A stretch of DNA of 64,000 nt, taken from contig CAYNRR010000004.1 of the NCBI GenBank assembly GCA_964400015.1, forward strand, positions 1 through 64,000. The letters are read 5' to 3'. The DNA comes from UBA1234 sp964400015. GTDB taxonomy: Bacteria; Bacillota; Clostridia; TANB77; UBA1234. Made by a program: the position numbers and the translations under genes. Of this stretch, positions 50,201 to 54,303 are shown piece by piece. The notes below the pieces were generated by a model. The model worked only from the letters and a program-made list of their open reading frames with translations, ran no database searches and was not told the origin of the DNA. Every line of letters starts with the position of its first letter. Position 1 is the first letter of the stretch.

Positions 50201-50276
50201 GCATTCTTCCACCAGCTGACATAGTAATCATAGCGATTATGATAATAACCACTATCGTTATTACTAGTGACATCAT
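34446..50276 (-). CDS. Giant multi-domain surface protein with prepilin-like N-terminus (5276 codons)
   Basis: Predicted surface adhesin. Rough residue map: 1-25 hydrophobic helix of prepilin type (MMSLVITIVVIIIIAMI); 130-440 Ig-like units; 444-525 and 687-760 InlB-type B repeats (G-Y-x-F-x-G-W); 975-1160 BspA-type LRR; 1320-1835 right-handed beta-helix of N/G/T-rich repeats; Ig-like units; 2132-2200 InlB repeat; LRR blocks at about 2329-2535, 2779-3135 and 3369-3560; FN3/Ig-like units; 4012-5276 about 30 DUF285 repeats in three modules. No LPXTG, SLH or other C-terminal anchor is seen, so the N-terminal helix is the only membrane element. No internal stop in 15.8 kb argues for selection. The only ribosome site (50333-50339) serves an ATG in another frame (see 50277-50339). 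The function is inferred from domains. Confidence 0.85.
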   Translation of the reverse strand: MMSLVITIVVIIIIAMITMSAGGRMPDEANYANFAEEVKNVEEGVQRARLNNAYKGDTEERINAGFKKVTLKNAPDEFQSFDTTGITVTGYVVDLGKIKYENAEFGKEYEIETSELEFKQDDVYVYDSTGTVFYVKGIYYQDEIIHRPFSDSVSGSTSSEDGPIISNIVISSGELADGTLTSAKAKLTISAFPRYGGKLTVMVRELIAEEQADGTFTTQVSRNGVYTVIATEENGGRTVKKVNVTGIVETNSLPSNLSMIVNNGDPNVRTNMVDIVLRADGANKMIIAKNNPLKPTSSDTRWEDYKTNFTYDLGTQEGRITLYAWFKNEYSNVTDQIVKASIIYDRTAPSSDAPTLTVSGPYVIVESNQKDNVSPDTYLLSKTEYGYRIHDGALASESDYDWSTGKLIGPLVNGETYDFVTRTEDEVGNKSTSVVKSQKIKFDYLINFDLNGATGTIDSVYAEAGTSIQVPGVDVVRSGYRFVGWSERKDATVDDVAEIILENENYLPTGNDTVKTLYAIWAPRTDMKYTVNHYVEKVGSIGDYELKLTEVFNDGKVGDLAWAKAKTDGAFYGFVENESHSQRVGMAEIKGDGSTVLSLYYYRAKFTLTVKGENATATGTTVEVPYETEVTISATPTEGFEFDRWVIEGTEETSLEYANFVNENGNKNVNATFKMPARDITLIAKTKLKKYKITYNLNDGTATGENPTEYDRNTPAFTLYNPIKTGYNFAGWTGTGLTTTTLNVTLDPATLVNMVDREYEALFTPSEDLLTITATPTEPTNGNVRAIVACLDNKLRIEYRVGTTGTWDVYTSSIEIEENTVVYARAIKNGNIIDEESLAITNIDKENPIIKDIKVSESWKSGNKMLIDIEATDNIQILGYAITDSESVPAKDEFKKSNTGLKLSDEVNYVWVMDTAENTTHQAVYAWDISKEQDKGIYALLKNEKEMIIVGTGETASYTETNTPFQQYKEKVTDVTIQGNVESIGSYVLADMENVARITISKALTRLEENAIARTNNYENITIEKGNQNFVYNGYTLYNSDVTEIYSHSRIDAKEEYTINSAVEKINNYAFYKNDNLSLINSNSNPTLGDNVFENCNELYQISGEIGGTSIGKEAFLHCENLHLLELSINITTIGEGAFAHTYKLGVVIIPKTVTKVASADTSINGVFEHIGIYSENIYNKGIVKYYQSCKAMYDYAHKYSTEAHFEMIDDIKPEIVSLNITSPESGTYSQGNAIEFTATFSEELAITESKVPELTIRIGEEGLKTVDYGYVSGDKIIYVYYVNEDDFGEISLSSYKGIVEDLAGNQSEVEITEMGGSTIYINTVACLIEGDEASYYSSIQNALNAMQTLEGNITLLKDTDESITIKGNTNVSINLNSNTLNNTSDNTTITNNGVLNVFDGYINSNGTAIKNNANSKLEIYNLEIEVAGENQTAISTEESITSIYDSTIKGNQMLIDATGSLVLNSSTLTTKNGPAIKVNANTLVTATASEITSNNGYGINISNTGTAELTNTHITATKGTAINNVGTLNVYESTLIVGAVGINTSGTVNFNNGIIEGTDSEKSVVDNSGTFVIYEGTIYSNVGVAVQNRAGTFNATNSSITTTGTNKDAFNNMLGATLEFASGDISSKDGYALTNSGTATIKTGSNLTSNGIGVIENKSILNATSATITSVSSTSKAIINTGTYEDTNSTIATTGTVGIENKNNSSLILDGTKITVNNTLSNATGITTSSRNEVRILDITMNVDSTAGTSTGIKLEENSIVNIFDGDINATTNGSTGYGINNYKGTLTLGVNNEVISKTQPSIEGTTYGYYSTSGVLNYYDGRFIGEEEKSIVGNVTDQPVDTFLLFNLVDDREHSELAYDIWGPTDVTLEADKTYWTNETIILTGKASDEGSGIWKYAITNSPDEPKENEWIELEEKTLEFEITKEINEWDTFYLHVMDGSYNYAVSNPVETKYDNTAPSIIKITSNPNGWTSGDVLVNVEYEDTASGIVEYEFTTNYHDIATKGEKAIIVSPTNSGTLSYTATENEKIYIYLKDQAGNVTCEEYDINNIDKTAPTINVEFVEYGDTYVKVKVDIIDNGSGIKNVKVDGTLQSFTGTDYEKSITLEISKAGITSIEVQDNVSNVSTENIYTYSIIYDSVNATGSMPTQIKLKDKDITILENRFEKESYSFINWNTKKDYTGTEYLGGDTYTANEDVILYARWKDVEAPRIIDIHLPEEGAIANNNNYYLEIDATDNIAVTGYGITQTNEAPISWSESNKVSAQLLTSDTWYVWTKDAEGNMTSTEIKVYDISDTNSTTFGILKDIDGNGEYTLSIECRGTTKDFGAKEEKPWKNYIASVTKIEVRNEVIGLGENVLSNLTKVNEIEISETVEKIALNTFAHTNNYSSIKVEEGTFKVSNGMLMDATSKNVYVASTKLTLGDVVLPATVENIGAYAFENSTITSIYIAKNIDIQEGTFYNAKNLKDIISETQIGGKSIGANAFEGCSSLQYVTLSEDIETIGNRAFYGTKKLTDITISKKVTTLVGNQIFTNIGTEAGTDTGKGYVYYYDSNTLMSGYAQSDVTKEQATFIGIDDVLPVVSEVIINEGAEITNNRELTVKVVATDNRAVTQIFITTDSTIDPRTQSVIWQDVAQSYTYTLPKETDDYTLYAWAKDKAGNISALPGTASITLAVYDFELNAEKEIIQYVDTTGKDYYEYRDTEYTLDNQDINVEVTGTVDHKTIGDYAINYRLSYDGKYIETITKNIHIIPNTWNESQISVGNFVVVTHTTGKYAKIVKYTNVNEESELEIPNTFIFENEEYKIIDVGNGTNAISTTENTIEKIILPDTLIAVSDYAFSTFKKLSSIEYENSLMTIGAYAFANSNGIYENITIKGNVREVKYAAFENTIIDEIVIEDGVKSIGSKAFYTQRGNYNDETLNIPASIDNIGVGAFAGYKASAIIVSTENKKYISINNLALVDKSGQVLYQYAIGNGRTEYSIPDGIETIAGYAFSESENLQKVILNQSTVEIGERAFKNDESLKTVENSENVKVLANEAFMNTGIENFIISENMTQLQTKVFKNTKLKNIYVPSSVKQIDSEAFASNTNMQYAVIDGSPAISGDIFKNSSSLETLIALDENTIISINGDVEIPSVTNLYVTSEKMEKDYEADSKWSELGIYRIKCLAELIGDTEVSTVDREEYVELGVKLLEEEISTGNGTSAKIPSLTVESESDVNNEIAGTYHVTYYVKYNGKIEMTLVRTIKVIDETAPVITDLITSETWQSGTNLMIDVIATDNKDTTLLYAITETKDLSNANWSNSSTVTLTSETQYIHVKDKAGNVTTTMIKAWDISANNDKKIFAYEKEDGELVATGTGMTKGYDSYGETPWKEDATKITKLTIEEGIEYLGDYVFSALENVSEISIPSTLGSGVDISTSAFAGTNNFLKLDIASGNKALKVESTYTLVDDESKIIYLHSRRDPSSNYTISSNKETIAENSFYKNNNIKAIDMNSFVNIGASAFEGCLNLESINGEIGNTAIGSAAFSGDVNLKDIIISTSVETLGTGIFTNVPGPVYYYASCNAMKQYAKTYSDETLFIMIDNVGASDTMPTLKSSSSIIMAISNQIDEDGEVVKTEYIIRKDGEEYDESKWQSLSYFTGLYASTKYHVKTRATDDAGNVVTSREATITTKQVPDTINIAAVPAGPTSGDVDVVIEWPIADMEALYGAGWPEGTTVTKQVGIKNPNDASITWTDITDDNATYTHTATENGVTVYARLFDGVNYTAQTISLSVDNIDRIAPTGTVVINDGDEKVYEKTVTLTLTAIDNRNDTGYGVKYYFASENPTLDLSTTEWKGYTEGTKYTFEFTNTTAEKTVYVWFKDAAENISEVCSDTIYVIVDNIMLEQNGETTYYLKLQDAIDAANDNPSTASKITILQTLSQDGPYEISETKNIVIDMNGKNITHTTEEEFELIINKGLLTIMNSSETASGIYATSNESTATGILNYGYVEIIDVSIIADSPDGTSIGIKNENGEERNKISQAIYSADDNSLTFTRDANEYAEGDIYNGKTVTAVYTGFEDEKYTAGDEVPWFEYRGNITSVEMLDEIKPKSTAYWFMGFKNCGKFELDKLNTNKVTDMRDMFYQAGYNTTTFNISDLSDWNVSSVTNMHCMFYEAGHSTTTFDLGDLSKWNVANVTNMNCMFYETGYNATTWNVGDLGVWKTSKVTDMSHMFYNCQAIKELNLSGWDTSSVTTMQNMFAGCSNLAEISLGKNFKFVGTDSYLPTPDSTYIQGATGLWYNKSTRVSYAPENIPNNTSATYVAVMPKLVQAIYCESDGSLTFVEDTVIYSKGSTYNGKAVTAAYTGFETTKYKTVNEVPWYENREKITNVMVVDEITPMYTKYWFNEFKNCSELDLTKLNTEKVIDMSYMFEKAGYDVTTFNIVGLNDWDVSNVTYTTEMFENSGYNATTWNIGDLSNWNVSNVTNMGGMFNNAGYKASTFDIGNLGNWNMSKVTNIGSIFKDAGYSARTWNIGDLSNWDVSSVTRMGNAFWNAGYSTSNWSIGDLSKWDVSNVTSMTYTFANAGHNAETFNIGNLNNWDVSKVTNMVMMFAQTGYNATTWNIGDISNWNISSVTEMTSMFNGAAYNATSFDIGDLSNWNVSNVTNISSLFKGAAHSAKTFNIGNIGKWNVSNVEKTTNMFWEAGYNATTWNIGDLSNWDVSKVTDMSYMFSYAGYSTETFNIGNLNNWNVSKVTGMVNMFSNTGYNATTWNIGQLNNWDVSNVTEMGWIFASAGHSATTWSIGDLSNWNVSKLTNMNALFKGAGYSATTFDIGNIGKWDVSNVTRMVNIFWNAGYNATTWNIGDLSSWDVSNARTMAYMFRGAGYNATTLDIGDLGAWRTSNVTDMSYMFAECRNLKELNLSGWDTSSVTDMSHMFKECIKLEEVSLGKNFKFVGTSSYLPTPSSTYITGANGQWYNKATNVGYAPANIPNNTAATYVAIAPQIAQAIYCESDGSLTFVKDTVKYSAGGTYDGKTVTAVYTGFEENNYTESNLAPWNSNRENIKSVSVKDTITPISTAYWFYMFKNCGTFDLAKLDTSNVTDMSCMFKFAGYNATTWSIGDLSNWDVSNVTDMRHMFYYAGYQATTWNIGDLSNWNVSNVTYMSCMFFYAGYNATTWNIGDLSNWNVSKVTTMHGMFWNAADKATTFNIGNIGNIGNWNVSNVTSMYAMFDDAALSATTFNIGNLNNWNVSNVTDMSYMFYRTGYNATYSLNLSSWNVSKVTEYKDFNTGSTSKVTAPTWVN

Positions 50277-50339
50277 AGTTATTCCGTTCTTGTCTTTTCC
50301 CTTTCATTCTTTGAATACAACTCATTAGTTTTCCTCCTT
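50277..50339 (-). pseudogene. Out-of-frame 5' end of the giant gene: RBS, ATG and prepilin leader
   Basis: AAGGAGG (50333-50339) is followed after seven bases by ATG (50323-50325) and reads MSCIQRMKGK. If one A of the four-A run at 50295-50298 is skipped, the frame continues DKNGITMMSLVITIVV, joining the giant frame and supplying a basic leader and the G-I prepilin cleavage site. In the giant frame itself a TGA (50304-50306) blocks extension and the first ATG (50276) has no ribosome site. So either a +1 shift, a short indel or a sequence error lies at the A-run. Confidence 0.75.
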
Positions 50340-50403
50340 CAAGCATGTTATCTTTTGTGAAAATACTCTTGATATTGTTTTAACACTAAAAAAAATCAAT
50401 GTC

Positions 50404-50427
50404 TACACGCGTACACGCGCGTATATA
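50404..50427. other. 24-bp perfect alternating pyrimidine-purine tract
   Basis: Starts TACACGCG-TACACGCG and ends CGTATATA: strict Y-R alternation over 24 bases, of the kind that forms Z-DNA under negative supercoiling. It lies about 80 bases upstream of the giant gene's ATG in otherwise AT-rich DNA. Confidence 0.7.
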
Positions 50428-50450
50428 AGATAAGAGTCAACTAAAATAAA

Positions 50451-50482
50451 AAAACGTTCCAAATGTACTTACGGAACGTTTT
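50451..50482. terminator. Hairpin upstream of the giant gene
   Basis: Perfect 10-bp stem AAAACGTTCC / GGAACGTTTT, 12-base loop, seven Us on the minus strand. It either insulates the giant gene from upstream reading or, if the promoter is further up, acts as a leader attenuator. Confidence 0.75.
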
Positions 50483-50625
50483 CTTATATTTTTTATGATT
50501 TTTTTTAATCTCCATATATTAAATTTTATTAACAGAAATATTTCTTACCTATTACAAAAAAGTTTTTTTATTTCTTTCATTTTCTTAAAGTCGTATCTCC
50601 CTAGGCGAAGAATCAAAATTGTAAT

Positions 50626-50757
50626 CAAATTCTAATTAAGTTTTTACCGAGTTATGACTAAGTTGTGATCAAAAACTAATTAAGCTCTTGCTGAGTTGTA
50701 ATTACGTTGTGACCAAATTCTAATTAAGCTCTTACCGAGTTGTAATTACGTTGTGAC
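50626..50757. repeat. Three contiguous 44-bp tandem repeats, non-coding
   Basis: Units start at 50626, 50670 and 50714, each beginning CAAA-x-x-CTAATTAAG and ending ACGTTGTGA(C/T) or similar. Units 2 and 3 differ at only a few positions; unit 1 is more divergent. No spacers, no open frame. They lie between tRNA-Phe and the giant gene. Confidence 0.88.
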
Positions 50758-50767
50758 CAAAAACAAA

Positions 50768-50796
50768 AAAGGTTTGCAATATGTCCGCAAACCTTT
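50768..50796 (-). terminator. Terminator of the Val-Asp-Phe tRNA operon
   Basis: 10-bp stem AAAGGTTTGC / GCAAACCTTT with 9-base loop and a U-rich tail on the minus strand (T runs at 50762-50770). Confidence 0.85.
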
Positions 50797-50801
50797 AATA
50801 C

Positions 50802-50877
50802 TGGTGCCTATTCTCGGAATCGAACCAAGGACACAGGGATTTTCAGTCCCTTGCTCTACCAACTGAGCTAAATAGGC
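50802..50877 (-). tRNA. tRNA-Phe (GAA)
   Basis: 76 bases, acceptor GCCTATT / AATAGGC, A discriminator, encoded CCA; anticodon loop ACTGAAAAT gives GAA. Confidence 0.95.
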
Positions 50878-50920
50878 ATATTAACTTTAGATAAAAAAAT
50901 AACCATTTTATAAATTAAAA

Positions 50921-50997
50921 TGGCGACCTGGAAGGGGCTCGAACCCTCGACCTCTAGCGTGACAGGCTAGCGCTCTAACCAACTGAGCTACCAGGCC
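50921..50997 (-). tRNA. tRNA-Asp (GTC)
   Basis: 77 bases, acceptor GGCCTGG / CCAGGTC, G discriminator, encoded CCA; anticodon loop CCTGTCACG gives GTC. Confidence 0.95.
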
Positions 50998-51053
50998 GTA
51001 TTGAATTATGCAGAGCGTTGACCGTTCAAAGCTTGCTATTCTTTTTTAAAAAG

Positions 51054-51129
51054 TGGTGGGCACTATAGGGCTCGAACCTATGACCCCCTGCTTGTAAGGC
51101 AGATGCTCTCCCAGCTGAGCTAAGCGCCC
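51054..51129 (-). tRNA. tRNA-Val (TAC)
   Basis: 76 bases, acceptor GGGCGCT / AGTGCCC, A discriminator, encoded CCA; anticodon loop CTTACAA gives TAC. First of the three-tRNA operon. Confidence 0.95.
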
Positions 51130-51159
51130 ACTTTTTCGTCATGTCCAGATGACTTTTTA

Positions 51160-51188
51160 AGTATACTTTAAGTTAAAATGTTTGTCAA
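51160..51188 (-). promoter_or_regulatory. Promoter of the Val-Asp-Phe tRNA operon
   Basis: TTGACA (51183-51188), 17 bases, TATACT (51160-51165) on the minus strand. Confidence 0.88.
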
Positions 51189-51296
51189 CATTTTTTTCAC
51201 TTTTTTTAAAAGTTATTTTGTTTAACTCTTAAAGTCACGGTACGTGTTTTAATATAACATCTTTTAAGATATATTGCAATAGTTTTTTTGTTTTTT

Positions 51297-51361
51297 TATA
51301 AAAAAAGACCAGCCTTAAAATATAACTCAAGATTTATGAGTATCTTTTAAGACTGGTCTTT
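51297..51361 (-). terminator. Long terminator after the 121-aa gene
   Basis: 17-bp stem with one mismatch (51304-51320 with 51345-51361), inner ACTCA/TGAGT helix, seven Us on the minus strand. Confidence 0.88.
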
Positions 51362-51372
51362 ATTACATCATG

Positions 51373-51738
51373 TTAATTAACAGGTGCATGGTAGAAGAAA
51401 ATCTTCATCTCATCGTTGTGAAAACGCTGGACATTTTCAACTTCATCGTAGCCATCATACGTAGCAAAGTGTTTGAGTGCTTCTTGCACCTCCAAAATTT
51501 GTTTGTAGGTCGGCTGCAATCTCGGTTCTTTTTCGATTCTGATTTTCAGTTCGTCGATGCAGAGATTGTTAAAACGTTCAACGTACAGTTCAATGTCCCA
51601 TGCATCAAAATTTTTGTTGAGATCCATCATGAGACACGTTTGCTTCTTCTTAAGCCAGATTTCCTGCAAAAGTGCACTAGTGGCATCCGACATCAGTTCT
51701 TCCAAGTTACCAACATATAGACAGTACGTTTTAGCCAT
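51373..51738 (-). CDS. Unknown 121-residue protein, foreign codon use
   Basis: No family recognised. Small soluble acidic protein: MAKTYCLYVGNLEELMSDAT at the start, then a likely helical body (LQEIWLKKKQTCLMMDLNKNFDAWDIELYVERF) and an aromatic end (EMKIFFYHAPVN). No signal or membrane segment. Codons such as CTG, CTC, GCC, CGT, CAG and ACC are common, in contrast to the AT-ending codons of hslO and the rest of the window. ATG follows AAGGAGG. Own promoter and long terminator. Composition and isolated arrangement resemble the genes at 25791 and 28010. Confidence 0.7.
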   Translation of the reverse strand: MAKTYCLYVGNLEELMSDATSALLQEIWLKKKQTCLMMDLNKNFDAWDIELYVERFNNLCIDELKIRIEKEPRLQPTYKQILEVQEALKHFATYDGYDEVENVQRFHNDEMKIFFYHAPVN

Positions 51739-51792
51739 TGTTAGTTCCTCCTTAATTATGGTAGGTGTTGATAGGTTTCTCCACGCGTCTAT

Positions 51793-51822
51793 ATTATATC
51801 ATCTTATTATGTTCCCCGTCAA
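51793..51822 (-). promoter_or_regulatory. Promoter of the 121-aa gene
   Basis: TTGACG (51817-51822), 18 bases, TATAAT (51793-51798) on the minus strand, directly after the hslO stop codon. Confidence 0.7.
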
Positions 51823-52692
51823 TTATTTTTGATTAACTAATTTTTGAATTTCTTCTTTTGAAAATAAATATTTTGAATTACAAAAATGGCAAGATACTTC
51901 AGTTTGTTCATCTTCTGCTAATTCTTCAATATCTTTTTTACTCATACTAAAAATAGCTCTTTCCATTCTCTCTCTAGAGCAGTCACATTTCCAATTCACT
52001 TTCATTTCTTCAACTTCATACGTATTTAAATCATCAGAAATGTATGTTGCAATTTCTTCTAAGCTTTTTCCTGATTCTAGCATATCTGTTATTGAACTAC
52101 TTTGTGCAATTCTATTTTCAATAAGCTCTAAAATTTGATCTGGGGTATCAGGCAAAGCTTGAAGAATATATCCTCCAGCTTTTTTTACGCTTCCATCTTT
52201 ATTTACTAAAACTCCTAATGCAACAGCTGTTGGTATTTGCTCTGAAATTGCAAAATAATATGCGAAATCTTCTGCAATCTCACCAGTTTGCAATGGAACA
52301 CTTCCAACATATGGTTCACCTAAGCCAATGTCTTTTATTACTCTTAACTCACCGTTTCCGATTATTCCACTAACATTTAATTTACCATTTTCTTTTTTCT
52401 CAGCTTCTGCAAGAGGTTTTGAAACATATCCTTTAACATTTCCAACAGAATCTGCAACAACAAGCATTGAACCTAAAGGACCATCGCCTAATATTTGCAA
52501 TGTCAACTTATCTTCTTCACTTTTTGTCATCGTTCCCATAAGAAGTCCCATTGTCAACAATCTTCCTAAAGCAGCTGTTGGTGTTGGATTTAACTTATGT
52601 ATTTTTCTTGCGTTTTCTACTACATCTGTTGTATCAACACATGAAATTTTTATCATATCTGCATGTGCCATAAACTTTTTTAAAGTTCCCAT
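51823..52692 (-). CDS. hslO: Redox-regulated chaperone Hsp33
   Basis: Holdase activated by oxidation. The zinc and redox switch cysteines are visible as C236-D-C238 and C268-H-F-C271 in the C-terminal domain; N-terminal region has HKLNPTPTAALGRLLTMGLLMG and GPLGSMLVVADSVGNVKGYVS. 289 residues. ATG follows AGGAG. Downstream of the cold-shock gene on the same strand. Confidence 0.95.
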   Translation of the reverse strand: MGTLKKFMAHADMIKISCVDTTDVVENARKIHKLNPTPTAALGRLLTMGLLMGTMTKSEEDKLTLQILGDGPLGSMLVVADSVGNVKGYVSKPLAEAEKKENGKLNVSGIIGNGELRVIKDIGLGEPYVGSVPLQTGEIAEDFAYYFAISEQIPTAVALGVLVNKDGSVKKAGGYILQALPDTPDQILELIENRIAQSSSITDMLESGKSLEEIATYISDDLNTYEVEEMKVNWKCDCSRERMERAIFSMSKKDIEELAEDEQTEVSCHFCNSKYLFSKEEIQKLVNQK

Positions 52693-52717
52693 TTTTTCCT
52701 CCTATTTTCAAAAATTA

Positions 52718-52744
52718 AACCTCGCATTTAAAAAATACGAGGTT
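52718..52744 (-). terminator. Terminator after the cold-shock gene
   Basis: AACCTCG / CGAGGTT stem extended by ATTT/AAAT-type pairs, U-rich tail on the minus strand. Confidence 0.75.
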
Positions 52745-52767
52745 GCTTTCGGTTTATATATCATTAT

Positions 52768-52977
52768 CTACACTGTAGCAATTCTTGTAACATTAGCTGC
52801 TTGATCACCTTTTTGACCATCAACAATGTCAAATTGAACTTCAGCGCCTTCTTCTAATGTTTTGTAGCCATCCATATTGATTGCTGAAAAATGAACAAAT
52901 ACATCTTTAGCGTTATCTCTTTCAATGAATCCATATCCTTTTTCTGCATTAAACCATTTAATCTTTCCTCTTTCCAT
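52768..52977 (-). CDS. Cold-shock protein (CspA family)
   Basis: 69-residue RNA chaperone, one cold-shock domain: KIKWFNAEKGYGFIERDNAKDVFVHFSAI contains both RNP motifs (K-G-Y-G-F-I and V-F-V-H-F). ATG follows GTGGAGG; the frame is open to 53025 but that part lies upstream of the ribosome site. Confidence 0.95.
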   Translation of the reverse strand: MERGKIKWFNAEKGYGFIERDNAKDVFVHFSAINMDGYKTLEEGAEVQFDIVDGQKGDQAANVTRIATV

Positions 52978-53088
52978 GTTTCTTACCTCCACTTTCTTTA
53001 GTACTATAATCATTGCATTACACAACTTTTATTAGAGTGTATCACACGAAAATATCAATGTCAAACCAATAGAATAATATAATTCAAA

Positions 53089-54294
53089 TTATTTAATCAT
53101 TTCTTTCATTACTTCTATTGCTTTTTGTAATTGTACGTCTTCTTCAGCTGTTTCGCTTGCTTCTATCACATAATCTGGCTCTACTCCAAGTTCATTTATT
53201 TTTTGACCACTTGGTGAAAAATACTCTGCGATTGTTATTTTTAAATAAGTTCCATCTTTCAAACTTTTTAATTGTTGCACTAGTCCTTTTCCAAAACTTG
53301 TTGTTCCAACAATTGCACCTTTTGAATAATCTTTAATTGCAGCAGCCATAATTTCAGAAGCACTTGCTGAATTTTCATTTATTATAACAACTACTGGAAT
53401 GCCTAAAGTTTTTGAATCAGAATACATATATTCTCTATTATCATTTTTATCCACAGTATAAGTTATTATTCCTGTTGGTAGAATTTCATCTATTATATCT
53501 ACGGCTACACTCAATAATCCTCCTGGATTATCTCTCAAATCTATTATTAAGCCTTCTAGTGTTGTTTTATTTTTCATTTCAGCTACAGTATCTTTAAAGT
53601 TATTATATGCTTTTTCATCAAATGAAGTAAATTTTATATATCCTATATTTTGCTCAATTATTTCGCTTGAAAATGGATTTAATTCTACATTCATACGTGT
53701 TATCGTTTTTTCAAATTCTTCATACGTACCATCTTTGTTATATCTTCTAAATCCGATAGTTACTGTAGTATCTTTTTCACCTTTTACTAATGCTGCAATT
53801 TCTTCTGTTGAAGATCCTTTTACATCTTTTCCGTCAACTTTAATTATATAATCGCCCGGTAAGACTCCTGCTTTTTCAGCTGGTGAGCCTTCTATTGGCA
53901 TTAAAACAATCGCCATATCTTTTGAAGTATCTAAGGCCATGTATATTCCAATACCTTCATATTCTCCTTCTGTTTCTGTTAAAAATTCCTTTGATTCATC
54001 TAAATCAAAATAATCTGTATATGGTTCATCTAACGCTTCAACCAAACCTCTTATTGCACCTTCTTCAAGCTTTTCCATATCGTAATCAAATAAAAAGTTT
54101 TTTTCTATTATGGATACTACTCTTTCAAGCTTTTTAAAATTATCTCCAGATATACTAGAGTCATCATATTCCTTAGACCCCAATGTCATTCTGGTATATT
54201 GAAAGGATGTCGCAACAAAAACTGTTGCAGCTGTTATAACCATCCATAAAAGTGTTTCTCCTCTAGAAAACATTTTCTTTGTATTCTTATCCAT
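53089..54294 (-). CDS. S41-family C-terminal processing protease (CtpA type)
   Basis: Membrane-anchored serine protease with N-terminal helix (about 14-32), PDZ domain (about 95-190, GIGIYMALDTSKDMAIVLMPIEGSPAEKAGVLPGDYIIKVDG) and tail-specific protease domain. Catalytic Ser in NENSASASEIMAAAI and Lys in TTSFGKGLVQQL; IDLRDNPGG is the usual strand. 401 residues. ATG follows GGGGGAAAT. Nine bases after yibE/F, so co-transcribed. Confidence 0.93.
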   Translation of the reverse strand: MDKNTKKMFSRGETLLWMVITAATVFVATSFQYTRMTLGSKEYDDSSISGDNFKKLERVVSIIEKNFLFDYDMEKLEEGAIRGLVEALDEPYTDYFDLDESKEFLTETEGEYEGIGIYMALDTSKDMAIVLMPIEGSPAEKAGVLPGDYIIKVDGKDVKGSSTEEIAALVKGEKDTTVTIGFRRYNKDGTYEEFEKTITRMNVELNPFSSEIIEQNIGYIKFTSFDEKAYNNFKDTVAEMKNKTTLEGLIIDLRDNPGGLLSVAVDIIDEILPTGIITYTVDKNDNREYMYSDSKTLGIPVVVIINENSASASEIMAAAIKDYSKGAIVGTTSFGKGLVQQLKSLKDGTYLKITIAEYFSPSGQKINELGVEPDYVIEASETAEEDVQLQKAIEVMKEMIK

Positions 54295-54303
54295 ATTTCC
54301 CCC

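Noticed and set aside
50626..50757. CRISPR array
   Set aside because: The 44-bp units are contiguous with no unique spacers and no cas genes occur in the window.
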